Source of the DNA: Altererythrobacter aquiaggeris
GTDB taxonomy: Bacteria; Pseudomonadota; Alphaproteobacteria; Sphingomonadales; Sphingomonadaceae
NCBI RefSeq assembly: GCF_037154015.1
Contig: NZ_JBANRL010000001.1
Coordinates: 1,798,001-1,862,000 of the forward strand
Reading direction: 5' to 3'
DNA length: 64,000 nucleotides
In this document: piece by piece, positions 16,802 to 25,721 of the stretch
How positions within the stretch are numbered: position 1 is the first letter of the stretch
Layout: every line of letters starts with the position of its first letter
Position numbers and translations under genes: made by a program
The notes under the pieces: model-generated
Seen by the model: only the letters and a program-made list of their open reading frames with translations
Told to the model about the DNA's origin: nothing
Database searches by the model: none

Positions 16802-17283
16802 TGACTAAAGGGTTCGCCTCGATTCTGCTGGCCGTATCAGTCGCAGCATGCCAACCAGGTGGGATGGAAGAAAATAGGGTGCTATCCGATCCGGTAGACA
16901 ATCAGATTGTTGAGAACCTGTATGTCGTCGATCCGCCGGAAGGCACTACGTCGGCCGGAATGGGTGGCACTGCTGGCATCTTGCGACTTGACGGCCGCTG
17001 TTTGGTATTGTCGGTCGGTAGCGAGCACTTCACGCCAGTGTTCCGGGGCGGATCAGATCGGCTGGTTGTAGGGAGCGATAGATTGCAGGCATTTGGCCTG
17101 ACCGTGGATTACGGTGAAGATCTCTACTTTCCGAGAGCAACAGCGGGAAGCTTCGTGAATTTACCCGAAGGAAGCAGATGCCCCAAAAACGCGCTGTTCG
17201 TACCAATGATCGAGCGGCCTGACACTGAAAACATTGCTCCCGCGCCACCAACGCCCGCAGGCGCCTTGAAGGGCAAGTCCTGA
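16801..17283 (+). CDS. small lipoprotein coupled to the secreted protease
   Basis: 160 residues. The start overlaps the protease stop by one base (TGATG). A lipoprotein signal ends in VSVAAC, with Cys 17 as the lipid site. The mature part has a compact beta-rich domain (GILRLDGRCLVLSVGSEHFTPVFRGG, then SDRLQAFGLTVDYGEDLYF, then NLPEGSRCPKNALF) with two Cys that could bridge, and ends in a Pro/Ala tail. The pattern is that of small OB- or SH3-like lipoprotein domains, but no family is recognised. Coupling to the protease suggests that it holds, inhibits or guides the enzyme at the membrane; this is inference. Confidence 0.75.
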   Translation: MTKGFASILLAVSVAACQPGGMEENRVLSDPVDNQIVENLYVVDPPEGTTSAGMGGTAGILRLDGRCLVLSVGSEHFTPVFRGGSDRLVVGSDRLQAFGLTVDYGEDLYFPRATAGSFVNLPEGSRCPKNALFVPMIERPDTENIAPAPPTPAGALKGKS

Positions 17284-17404
17284 TCCCGTCGTTCGGACCA
17301 GTTGCTTAACACTAGCGGGCTGACCTGACAGCCGCCCAAGGCAGCTTGCCACTACTTTCTGACAGAACCCGACAAACTACAAACGGTCCAGAATTTGACA
17401 TGGA

Positions 17405-17438
17405 AAAGGCGGCCCATCCCGAGAGGGACGGACCGCCC
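17405..17438 (-). terminator. terminator of the ParB-like gene
   Basis: On the minus strand GGCGGTCCGTCCC pairs with GGGATGGGCCGCC if G-U pairs are allowed, with a TCTC loop, followed by TTTT. It lies 30 bp past the stop of the ParB-like gene. Confidence 0.75.
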
Positions 17439-17467
17439 ACCGAGTGGCATGGACCTGTCAGGAGGGG

Positions 17468-19441
17468 TCAGGCAGCCTGCTCGGCAATTTCACCAGCGGT
17501 GTCTTCGCTGACCGACTCTTCGCCGTCGGCGGCAATCGGTGCGACTTGCTCGGCACCGGCGAAACACATGATCGTCGGAACCCAAGCCAGCGCCCGTTCC
17601 TTGACCTCGGGCTCGCCAATGAAGTTGCCCGAGAAGATGCGTTCGGCAGCGCTCGCAAGCTCAGCCTTCTTCGATGCGGCATAACGACTGACGAGTTCGG
17701 GACCGCCGGCGGCGTCGAGCGCTTCGAGCGTGCGCGCCTTAGCCACCCGGTCGAAGTAGTTGTTCGCCGTGGGACGCCACCAATGCGCGGTCTCGATTTC
17801 GAGGAGCGAGCCGAGTGCCTCGTGCATCGGCACCGATCGTTCGCCTTCGCAGGCAAGGCTGGCAACCAGAGTGCGCGAGACGACATGGCCAAGCCATGCT
17901 GAGCGCGCCTCGTCGGAAAGCGCTCGGAATTTCGCGAACCGCTCGACATCGCTTTCACCCGCACGCCAGCTTTCATCGAGCGACCCGGCGAACTCGGCAA
18001 GCGCGGCACTCGCCGGCGCATCCTTCGCTTCGAACCCGGCGATAGGCCCGGACGCGACCGAGCCAACGAGGGTCGACGCTTTCTTGGCGCGCCAGTCGTG
18101 CCCATCGGCATCGGCGAGCGTGAAGACCATGAAGTCGAGCGCTAGTGCCGGGTCGTTGGCGAGATGGATTGCCAGGATGTCGCGGCGCTGCATTGCGAGT
18201 TCGTCGAGCAGGCGCTGGGAAAGCGAGCTCCCCTTGGGCTTAGCCGCACCGCTCTCTTCAATGGCCTCGACCACGCCTTCGTCAGCGATGACCTCGGTCT
18301 CGGTGTAGAACTGCGGGACCAGGGTCGGCTCGCCATTGCGCGAGAGGACGAGGAAGGCGCCAGCCTCCGGTTTCAGTTCGTCGGCGAGTACCGGCGGCCG
18401 GTCATTGAGCGCGCGCATGGCGCGGTCGATGACGACGAGTTCCTGTTCGGCCTTGGCGACCTCGTCCTCGTCGCTGTCTTCGTCTTCGAGCACGGCGGCG
18501 ACGCGGTCGTAGTCGGCCTCAAGTTCGCCGAGTTCCTGAGCTTGCTGTTCGGTCATCGGCGCAGGGTCGCAAGGCAGACGGCTCAGACCTTCGACGAGGT
18601 CGTGGCTGACGTAGTTGCCAAGGGTCGGGCGCACCCAGGCAAGGCCATATTCGAGCGCGGCCTTTTCTGCGGCTTCTTCCATGGCCTTGTGCGCGAGGTC
18701 TTCGAGCAGCGCGATATCGATCCAGCTCTCGCTGGCATCGTCGTCGAACAGTTCGCGTTCGATCCGGCCACCCGCAGTCAGGTAGGCATCGCGTCCGACG
18801 AGAACCGCTCGCGGATCGGAACCACGCACCGTGGCATCGAGCACCATGCGGCGGATAGTGTCAGGCGTGATTTGGTACCAAGCGTCCTGCAGCTCGGCAT
18901 AGACATGCGCTTGGCGCTCCACGTCGGAGATCGCGCCGTAGGCCTTGGCCATATCGAGCGTGATCGTGCCTTCGGCGAGCGCTTCGAAGACGCAAGGCGC
19001 GAGAGAGGCTAGGCGCAGACGTCCTTCGACGAACCGGACGGTGAGGCCGAAGCGGCGCGCCACGTCTTCGGGGGTAGCCCCTGCCTCGATGACGGAAGCG
19101 AAGGCCTGCGCCTCGTCGGCGGGGTTCATCGCGAGACGCTGGAAGTTTTCGGCAAGGCTGGCCTCGCGCACTTCGCTTTCCTCGCCTTCGATGACGAGGC
19201 AGGTAACCTCGTGGTTTTCGGGCAAGGTGCCCTCTTCGGCCAGCGCCTGCAGCGCGGCGAGACGGCGACCGCCGGCCTCGACCTCGAACTTGCCGCGCTT
19301 ACCTTTGCGCACGACGAGGTTCTGCAGCAGCCCGCGCGCAGCAATGTCTGCCCGCAGCTGGAGGTCGGCCAGCACGTCGCTCGACTTGCGAACGTTGCGC
19401 GGGCTCAGGACGAGCTTCTTCAAGGGAATCGACTGGATCAT
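17468..19441 (-). CDS. large ParB/RepB/Spo0J-family protein
   Basis: 657 residues from ATG 19441, with ATCAGGAG 7 bases upstream. The N-terminal ParB domain has IPLKKLVLSPRNVRK, EAGGRRLAALQAL (the nucleotide-binding GxRR box) and LAENFQRLAMNPADEAQAF (ENxQR motif), then a helix-turn-helix (GATPEDVARRFGLTVRFVEGRLRLASL). The C-terminal 400 residues are acidic and helical with no match to chromosomal ParB. Such long ParB-like proteins are frequent on plasmids and conjugative elements and usually lack a ParA partner, as here; they probably act in establishment or regulation rather than simple partition. Confidence 0.9.
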   Translation of the reverse strand: MIQSIPLKKLVLSPRNVRKSSDVLADLQLRADIAARGLLQNLVVRKGKRGKFEVEAGGRRLAALQALAEEGTLPENHEVTCLVIEGEESEVREASLAENFQRLAMNPADEAQAFASVIEAGATPEDVARRFGLTVRFVEGRLRLASLAPCVFEALAEGTITLDMAKAYGAISDVERQAHVYAELQDAWYQITPDTIRRMVLDATVRGSDPRAVLVGRDAYLTAGGRIERELFDDDASESWIDIALLEDLAHKAMEEAAEKAALEYGLAWVRPTLGNYVSHDLVEGLSRLPCDPAPMTEQQAQELGELEADYDRVAAVLEDEDSDEDEVAKAEQELVVIDRAMRALNDRPPVLADELKPEAGAFLVLSRNGEPTLVPQFYTETEVIADEGVVEAIEESGAAKPKGSSLSQRLLDELAMQRRDILAIHLANDPALALDFMVFTLADADGHDWRAKKASTLVGSVASGPIAGFEAKDAPASAALAEFAGSLDESWRAGESDVERFAKFRALSDEARSAWLGHVVSRTLVASLACEGERSVPMHEALGSLLEIETAHWWRPTANNYFDRVAKARTLEALDAAGGPELVSRYAASKKAELASAAERIFSGNFIGEPEVKERALAWVPTIMCFAGAEQVAPIAADGEESVSEDTAGEIAEQAA

Positions 19442-19448
19442 GGGTGTT

Positions 19449-19523
19449 CTCCTGATGGAATGAAGGCGCAGGTGAGGATCACGAGGCCCACAAGCCCAAA
19501 GGGCTCCCTCCACTCTCATTCCG
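19449..19523 (-). promoter_or_regulatory. leader of the ParB-like gene: polypurine motif, hairpin, ATCAGGAG site
   Basis: On the minus strand, GAGAGTGGAGGGAGCCC (within 19501-19517) runs into hairpin AGCCC-TTT-GGGCT (19493-19505) and then ATCAGGAG (19449-19456), 7 bases before the start. The arrangement copies that of the ArdC leader. Confidence 0.55.
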
Positions 19524-19545
19524 AGATTGGGGTCTGCCCGAGGGA

Positions 19546-22500
19546 TCAGGCGGTAAGCGCGGGGAGAACCGACGAGGCTCTCGGCACCGGGACGAATAGG
19601 CGCGTGCGATAGCGGATGATCTCGGTGAAGCAGCCCTTGTTCTTGTACCAGTCGAGCCGATCCGGCGAGAATCCGGTCAGTTCAAGGCGCTGTTCGCCTC
19701 CGACCAGCGAGCGCTTCACGGTAAGTGGATCATGGCTTGCGAGGCCCAGCGGTTTGCCGCTGGCCAAGACTAGGTCGCCGATCTGCTCTGGTGCCGGACC
19801 GGTGACTCCGGAAAGGCCAAAGGTCTCGGCGATCGCAGCGACATCCATATCGAGCACTTCGCGGCCGATGATCGACTGGCCGTCCTCGGCAACGAGCCGG
19901 GTGACCCGGACATGATCGCCGGGGAAGCGCTTCCAGACCGGAAGCAGAAGTCCGGTAGCGAAATGGACTCGCTCAGTTACCGGTGACTTGGCCGCCTCTT
20001 CTTCCTCAGCCCGCCAGGCGCTGGTGAACGCAGAGACGCCAATTTCCTCCCAGTGGCTCTCAGCGAGTGCCTCAAGCGTCCAGTTCGCGGACTTGAGCGG
20101 TCGCAGCAGGCGTCGGCGTTCGATCACGGCCCCGTCGTCGGCGATGAGGCGACGGGCGGGAACCGACAGCGCGACCTTGCCCGAACGCGCATTGCGCACC
20201 GGCATCGCGTGCAGGCTTCCAATCTCGTGCAGGCGTACGAGGCGCTGCAGGCGTATGGGCCGAAGGTGCCTCGTCACTTCGAGCGAGACGAGGCGGGTCT
20301 CGGCTCCGGTCACGGGGTCGGTGCGCAGGAGTTCATCTGCCAGGACCTTAAAGTGATCGACTCTGACGGTTTCCAGTCCCTGGTCAAGCGTTCCAGCCTC
20401 ACGCGCGGCTTCAATCCGCGCTTCGACGAGGCCGAGATATTCATCGAATATGGCGTTCTGGAGCGCAATCGGCAGCGCGAGGATGCGATTGAGCCAGCGC
20501 TGGATCGTGGGGAGATTGTCGGTCAGCCCGCCATCGGGGTTTTCGAGCCGGAGGCCGGTGCGCTCGACGAAGTTGCCAAAGGTGGTGGCTTCAAGCTTGC
20601 CGTCATAGAGCAGCTGGAACCAGCGGCTGAGCGCGTCGCGCGCATAGTCGCTTTCAAGATTGTCTGCCGGGTCGAACAGGTTCTGTCCGCCCGTCTGGCG
20701 CTGGCCGCGCGTCAGCGCGCCCAAAGCGTCGAGCCTTCGCGCAATAGTCGAGATGAACCGGCGCTCGCCCTTCACATCTGTGGTGACCGGGCGGAACAGC
20801 GGGGCCGAGGCCTGATTGGTGCGGTTCGTGCGACCAAGACCCTGGATCGCGTTGTCGGCGCGCCATCCCGGTTCAAGCAGGAAGTGAACCCGGCGCTGCT
20901 GGTTCCTGGCGCCCAAGTCGGCATGATAGGAACGCCCCGTGCCGCCCGCATCCGAAAAGACCAGGATGCGCTTGGTGCCTTCCATGAAGCTTTGTGCTTC
21001 GGCGACATTGGCCTTGGGGCTACGCCGTTCGAGGCGTTGCTGACCATCGCGGCCCAGGATCAGCCTGCGGGTACGGCCCGTGACCTCGGCAACGGCCTCA
21101 GTCCCGAAATGCTCAATGATCGCGTCGAGCGCGGTGGCAATCGGCGGCAACGCACAGAGTTGCTCGATCAACGCATCGCGCGCGGCCATAGCGCGTGAGC
21201 AGAAAACGGGATTGCCCTCCTCGTCGCTCATCGCCTCAGAGCGAAGATTGCCGTCCTCGTCGGTGAAGACCTGCATCAATCGCACCGGGAAACTCTTGGT
21301 GAGGTAGTCGATGACGTATTCACGCGGGGACAGATCGATATCGAGCGCTTCGCGTTCTTCGTCGGTGAGGTCGGCGAGACGCCGGTCGAGCATGGCCTCG
21401 GCGGTCGAGACCAGCTGCACCACCACCGAATGGTCTTCGCCAAGCGCTGCTTCCATCGCGGGGATCAGGCTCGGCAGTTTCATTGAGAGCAGGAGCTGGG
21501 CAAAGAAGCGCTGCTTGGTGCCCTCGAAAATCGACAGCGCTGCCGCCTTGGCATTGCGATTGAGCGTATCGCCGCTGTCCTCGTCGACCACTCGGGTTGC
21601 TTCGAGCGCAGCTTCGAGGTTGCGGTGAATGATCGCCCAGGCATCAGCATAGGCATCATAGATTTTTATCTGTGATTCCGTCAGGCTGTGTTCGAGGATC
21701 TCGTACTCGACCCCGGCAAAGGACAGCGCGCGAGCGAGATAGAGGCCCTGCGCCTTGAGGTCGCGGGCGACAAGCTCCATCGCTGCCACGCCGCCAGCGC
21801 GGATCTCGGTCATGAACGCCTCGTGGGTTGGGAAAGCGGTCTCGGGTCCCCACAGGCCAAGCCGGGAGGTGTAACCGAGGTTAGCGATATCCGAGGCGCC
21901 GGTGGCCGAAGCATAGAGCACCCGGGAGCGCGGCAAATGGTTCTGCAGCCTGAGGCCCGCCATCCCTTGTTCGGAGCCCTTGACCTTGCCGCGGGCTGAA
22001 GATCCCCCGAGCGCATTGGCCATGGCGTGGGCTTCGTCGAAGGCAATCACGCCGTCGAAATCCTCGCCCGCCCAGGCAAGGATCTGGTCGAGCCGAGTGT
22101 CTTCGGCGCGCCCCGAGCGCAGCGTCGGATAGGTGACGAAGAGGATGCCTTCGGACATCGTTACGGGATGGCCGAGTTTCCATCGTGAGAGTGGCTGGAT
22201 GTCGAGCGGCAGCCCGCCGAGTGCTTCCCAGTCGCGGCGTGCATCTTCGAGCAGCGCCTCGTTCTTGGTGATCCAGACGTGCCGACGCTCGCCTGCGAGC
22301 CAGCGGTCCATGATGACCGCTGCGATCTGCCTTCCTTTGCCCGCTCCGGTTCCGTCCCCGAGAAAGAAACCTTGGCGGTAGGCGTGCCCGTCTTCTGCCA
22401 GTTCCAGCGACGTGCCTTCCTGGCTGACCTTGAACTGGCCCGGCAGGTCGCGCGCAAATGCCTGCGCTGCATAGACCAGTGTCTCGCATTGGGCTTCGGA

Positions 22501-23793
22501 CAAGAGACTATCGGCCTGCCAGCCTGCGGGAAGGCGCGGGTTAACCTCCGGCTGGGGCGCCGCGACCGAACCCATGGCGACCGATTCCACGAGCGGCGTG
22601 GGGTGAACCGGCGCGCTTTCGAAAGCGATGCGGCTTGGCCGGTAAGGTAGGTAGATGCCTGTCTGTTCAGGCACCGGTGCGGGTTCGGCGAGGACCGAAT
22701 AGGCAAGGTCGATCGCATTCGCTGTGGCAGCTGGTGTCGACGAGAACGGCGCTGCCGGCCTGACTGGCGCCCGATGGGTCGACGTCTTGCCCCCGAGGCG
22801 CACTGGCTTGCGGACTGGGGTGCGGTGAATGTTGGCAGAGGTCCTTACGCGTGGAGGAAGCGCGGTGACAAGCTCGTAGAGCTCGATCAGATCGCAGATA
22901 TCTCCGGTGATTGCGGCCGATGACGCAGTCGGCACCTTGTCGACCACGACCAGGCGAACGGCGATCCCCGTCCCTGTCCGGCGAAACATCCGCTGCAGCC
23001 GGACATCGAGGAGCAACGACGCTTCGTCCTGAGCCTTGGCGAAAGTGGAGGCATCGAAGCCATCGGGCATGATCGCGACAATCCTCGCCCCAGCGGCAGC
23101 GGCCCGGATTGCACTGCGCAGATGGCGCTGCGCCGTCTCACCGTCCTTGCCACGTTCCTGGCTGCGGGCGAACGGCGGGTTCATCAGCACGGTCGACGGA
23201 ACAGGGCCGCGAAGCAGGTCGGAAATCAATTCCCCGTCATGCGCAGTGACCTTGGCCGAAGGGAAGACGTGGGCCAAGGCGTCTCGTCTTGCCGGATCGA
23301 TCTCGTTGAGGACCAACGAAGCGTTCTGGACACTGCCCCATACCGCAAGCGCACCATTGCCGGCGGATGGTTCGAGAAGCGTGTCTTGCGCAGCAACTGC
23401 TGCGGCCTTCGCCATCAGGCAGGCCAGCATTGGCGGGGTCGAGAACTGCTGTAGCTCGCCCTGTGTTTCGCTGCGCACGTGCCGCGGCGGCAAGGCTGCT
23501 TCGAGCCAGTCGAACCGCGCCTCTGCTTCGTGCACGCTTGTCGCCAGATCGATGCGTGAAGATTCCCGTAGCCACAGCATTGCGCCGATCTCGACCGCGT
23601 TGTTGTAGTCATCGATGGTCCAGGCGCTTCCCCAGTCCAGGACGCCGGTCTCATCGGCGAACAGCCCGGAAATGTCGGTACGGGTAAGGTGACGACCCGA
23701 AGCAAGAAGCGCGGCAACTCTGGCGCCAACAGCGAAAGCCAACGGCACTGTCGGCAACTGCTCGCCGGCGGGAAACAGGTCTGATTGAAACAT
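19546..23793 (-). CDS. strawberry-notch-type helicase with N-terminal methylase-like domain
   Basis: 1415 residues from ATG 23793. The N-terminal 350 residues look like a Rossmann methyltransferase: LLEPSAGNGALAVWGS (SAM motif I) and LMNPPFARSQERGKDGE near residue 205 (catalytic NPPF). The middle is a superfamily 2 helicase of the strawberry-notch group: GDGTGAGKGRQIAAVI near residue 478 (Walker A), FVTYPTLRSG and AFDEAHAMAN near residue 584 (DEAH box). The C-terminal half has RVHFLLEPGWRADNAIQGLG and RTNRTNQ (motif VI). Such proteins are carried on plasmids and phages; a role in DNA modification or protection on entry is plausible but not proven. Confidence 0.9.
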   Translation of the reverse strand: MFQSDLFPAGEQLPTVPLAFAVGARVAALLASGRHLTRTDISGLFADETGVLDWGSAWTIDDYNNAVEIGAMLWLRESSRIDLATSVHEAEARFDWLEAALPPRHVRSETQGELQQFSTPPMLACLMAKAAAVAAQDTLLEPSAGNGALAVWGSVQNASLVLNEIDPARRDALAHVFPSAKVTAHDGELISDLLRGPVPSTVLMNPPFARSQERGKDGETAQRHLRSAIRAAAAGARIVAIMPDGFDASTFAKAQDEASLLLDVRLQRMFRRTGTGIAVRLVVVDKVPTASSAAITGDICDLIELYELVTALPPRVRTSANIHRTPVRKPVRLGGKTSTHRAPVRPAAPFSSTPAATANAIDLAYSVLAEPAPVPEQTGIYLPYRPSRIAFESAPVHPTPLVESVAMGSVAAPQPEVNPRLPAGWQADSLLSEAQCETLVYAAQAFARDLPGQFKVSQEGTSLELAEDGHAYRQGFFLGDGTGAGKGRQIAAVIMDRWLAGERRHVWITKNEALLEDARRDWEALGGLPLDIQPLSRWKLGHPVTMSEGILFVTYPTLRSGRAEDTRLDQILAWAGEDFDGVIAFDEAHAMANALGGSSARGKVKGSEQGMAGLRLQNHLPRSRVLYASATGASDIANLGYTSRLGLWGPETAFPTHEAFMTEIRAGGVAAMELVARDLKAQGLYLARALSFAGVEYEILEHSLTESQIKIYDAYADAWAIIHRNLEAALEATRVVDEDSGDTLNRNAKAAALSIFEGTKQRFFAQLLLSMKLPSLIPAMEAALGEDHSVVVQLVSTAEAMLDRRLADLTDEEREALDIDLSPREYVIDYLTKSFPVRLMQVFTDEDGNLRSEAMSDEEGNPVFCSRAMAARDALIEQLCALPPIATALDAIIEHFGTEAVAEVTGRTRRLILGRDGQQRLERRSPKANVAEAQSFMEGTKRILVFSDAGGTGRSYHADLGARNQQRRVHFLLEPGWRADNAIQGLGRTNRTNQASAPLFRPVTTDVKGERRFISTIARRLDALGALTRGQRQTGGQNLFDPADNLESDYARDALSRWFQLLYDGKLEATTFGNFVERTGLRLENPDGGLTDNLPTIQRWLNRILALPIALQNAIFDEYLGLVEARIEAAREAGTLDQGLETVRVDHFKVLADELLRTDPVTGAETRLVSLEVTRHLRPIRLQRLVRLHEIGSLHAMPVRNARSGKVALSVPARRLIADDGAVIERRRLLRPLKSANWTLEALAESHWEEIGVSAFTSAWRAEEEEAAKSPVTERVHFATGLLLPVWKRFPGDHVRVTRLVAEDGQSIIGREVLDMDVAAIAETFGLSGVTGPAPEQIGDLVLASGKPLGLASHDPLTVKRSLVGGEQRLELTGFSPDRLDWYKNKGCFTEIIRYRTRLFVPVPRASSVLPALTA

Positions 23794-23804
23794 GGCAATT
23801 CGTC

Positions 23805-23874
23805 CTCCTGATGGGGGCATCGGGACACGCCCTCTGCCGGATCAAGAAATCGAGAAGCCATCTCTCCTCTAACG
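23805..23874 (-). promoter_or_regulatory. leader of the strawberry-notch gene
   Basis: On the minus strand, AGAGGAGAGATGG with hairpin GAGA-TGGCT-TCTC (23852-23864) precedes ATCAGGAG (23805-23812), here 11 bases from the start. The upstream end overlaps the last codons of the Toprim gene. Confidence 0.45.
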
Positions 23875-24783
23875 CGCCGCTTTGCGGCGCAGCCATGCTG
23901 TAAGTTCATCGTTCCAATCGGTACCGCGTGATGACGGCTTGCGAACGTGGATCGTGCGTCCATCGCGGGCATAGGCGGCCAGGGCACGAGAAGCGGCCAA
24001 CTTGCCGCCAGCATCGTGATCGACGAAGAGGTGGAGTTCGGTCACACTCTCGGGAATGCTTACGAGACCGAAACGCTCATTCCCAAGGGTCGCCCAAACG
24101 GGAATGCCGGTGAGCGCATAGGCTGACAACGCGCTCTCGATCCCCTCGGCAAGGCCGAGCTTCCCGGAAACCGGAGCAAAGAGACGGACAGCAGCTTCAC
24201 CGAGCGAGCCAAGCGCGCGCTTTGGCTTGTCGAAGGTGGCCTTGGTTGAAGCCTCGGTGGACAAAAACGTGCGGTGGGTCGCGATCGGCCCCTCGTCGAG
24301 GCTGACCGCCGCAATCATAGCGGGAAGAAAGCGGGCCTGTCCTTTCGGCCCGAGCGGCGTTTGCGGATGAAAGCGAAGAGCTGAAGATGCGGCCAGGATG
24401 CCGCGGCTCTCGAGGTAGGCCTTCGCCGGACTGGCACCCAATGGTTCCGCTTCGCGCCAGATCCTCAACGCTGCTGCCGAGGGTGTGCGTAGCCTTGTTG
24501 GCTCGATCTGATCCTCGGCCGAAGAACCCGAGAAAAACCTGGCCACCTCGAAACCTTCGCGCGCCATTGCGGAAAGCACGCTCTGTTGATCGCAGCCCGC
24601 AAAGCAATGGAAGAGAATAGCCTTTCGGCCGAGCGTCACGCCGAGCGAAGGTGTGCGGTCATCATGCGCGGGACAGCACGCCATCCCCTTTGTGCCTGAC
24701 CATTTGCCCCCTCGGCTTTCGCAGATGTTGCGGGCGGTGTCCTCAAGCGAGGTACGTGACAGGGTTGAATTCGAAACAGGCAT
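23869..24783 (-). CDS. Toprim-domain protein with CHC2-like zinc finger (plasmid primase-like)
   Basis: 304 residues. The N-terminus has a zinc-finger pattern of the CHC2 primase type (CCPAHDDRTPSLGV, then LFHCFAGCDQQSVL), followed by a linker with ALRIWREAEPL and AKAYLESRGI typical of DUF7146 proteins. The C-terminal Toprim fold shows LGLAEGIESALSAYALTG (catalytic Glu near residue 210) and LHLFVDHDAGGKLAASRAL (DxD near residue 255). Family members on plasmids act as primase-like or DNA-transaction enzymes. Polypurine CCGAGAGGAGAGGGG (24823-24837, minus strand) lies upstream as in the other leaders. It is divergent from the lytic transglycosylase. Confidence 0.88.
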   Translation of the reverse strand: MPVSNSTLSRTSLEDTARNICESRGGKWSGTKGMACCPAHDDRTPSLGVTLGRKAILFHCFAGCDQQSVLSAMAREGFEVARFFSGSSAEDQIEPTRLRTPSAAALRIWREAEPLGASPAKAYLESRGILAASSALRFHPQTPLGPKGQARFLPAMIAAVSLDEGPIATHRTFLSTEASTKATFDKPKRALGSLGEAAVRLFAPVSGKLGLAEGIESALSAYALTGIPVWATLGNERFGLVSIPESVTELHLFVDHDAGGKLAASRALAAYARDGRTIHVRKPSSRGTDWNDELTAWLRRKAAR

Positions 24784-24923
24784 ACCGGCTCCATCGCCTC
24801 ACAATTGCCCCCTCCAGACGAACCCCTCTCCTCTCGGATAAACTTGCAAAAAAAACGTTTTCCTACACCCATTCGTTCTATTTATGTTCTCTTGCGGATC
24901 GAGGCAAGGTGAAAGGTGATTCA

Positions 24924-25514
24924 ATGCGAATGTCTCTGGTGGCTTGCGGTTGCGGTGCGCTCGCGATTGCGATTTCGGGATCCGCGCACGCGCAGGAGTT
25001 TCAGGTCTTCGACCATGACCTCGGCACAGTTGAGGTTACAAACGACAAAGGGCGCGCTTTCAACCCGACTGCAATCCACTTGGGCAAGCCAGATGGCGGC
25101 GCGGCCTATATCGATAGAAGCTTCAAGGAAGCCTTGTATGAGCCACACATCCGGCAAGCTGAAGCGCGATACCAATTGCCGCCTCGACTGCTTCAGGCCC
25201 TGATTTGGCAGGAATCGCGGTTCAACCCGATGGCAATCAGTCCGGCTGGCGCCGCTGGGCTCGCTCAACTCATGCCGGGAACGGCAAGAGAACTTGGTGT
25301 CAGCAATCGCCACGATCCGGCTGAGAACATCGATGGCGGCGCGCGGTATCTGAAGCAGATGCTAGAGCGCTTCGGTGCGATCCATCTCGCGCTGGCCGCA
25401 TACAATGCTGGTCCCGGCGCCGTGTCGCGAGCCGGCGGAATACCGAAAAATCGTGAAACACCTGGATATGTGAAGAGCGTTATCGACCGATGGATGGCAT
25501 ACGGTTCGATATGA
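24924..25514 (+). CDS. lytic transglycosylase (SLT domain, VirB1-like)
   Basis: 196 residues from ATG 24924, behind the ribosome site AAGGTGA. Signal peptide MRMSLVACGCGALAIAISGS ends at AHA-Q. The SLT domain includes LLQALIWQESRFNPMAIS (catalytic Glu), AGAAGLAQLMPGTARELGV and IHLALAAYNAGPGAV, all standard. It cuts peptidoglycan in the periplasm. On conjugative elements such proteins open the wall for the transfer channel, like VirB1. No other transfer channel gene is visible nearby. The last base triplet overlaps the next gene as ATGA. Confidence 0.92.
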   Translation: MRMSLVACGCGALAIAISGSAHAQEFQVFDHDLGTVEVTNDKGRAFNPTAIHLGKPDGGAAYIDRSFKEALYEPHIRQAEARYQLPPRLLQALIWQESRFNPMAISPAGAAGLAQLMPGTARELGVSNRHDPAENIDGGARYLKQMLERFGAIHLALAAYNAGPGAVSRAGGIPKNRETPGYVKSVIDRWMAYGSI

Positions 25515-25714
25515 CTACGAATCGGAAAAGGATCAGCGGACGGCTCGAGCACCTTCCTCGGGGAGCCGTAATTGTAACCGATGCCGGAGATCATTGGGTT
25601 CTCGAAGACTACGAACCCTCAAACAACGACTTTGGATTTGAGGTTACCGCAGAGGGTATCGTTGTCGGGTTCGACCGCCTTCGCGTCGAATGGCTGGGGC
25701 AGGTGCCCGCCTAG
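25511..25714 (+). CDS. small DUF5818-like protein
   Basis: 67 residues from ATG 25511, overlapping the transglycosylase stop by 4 bp; a longer start at 25490 would lie inside that gene. The sequence SGRLEHLPRGAVIVTDAGDH, WVLED and VTAEGIVVGFDRLRVEWLG resembles short beta-rich DUF5818 proteins (GxL..G...V...GG.W.LD....V..G...GFD.L.V). This is a recognition by pattern only. It ends 7 bp from the stop of the convergent integrase. It has no signal, so it is presumably cytoplasmic. Confidence 0.7.
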   Translation: MTTNRKRISGRLEHLPRGAVIVTDAGDHWVLEDYEPSNNDFGFEVTAEGIVVGFDRLRVEWLGQVPA

Positions 25715-25721
25715 GAGCAGG

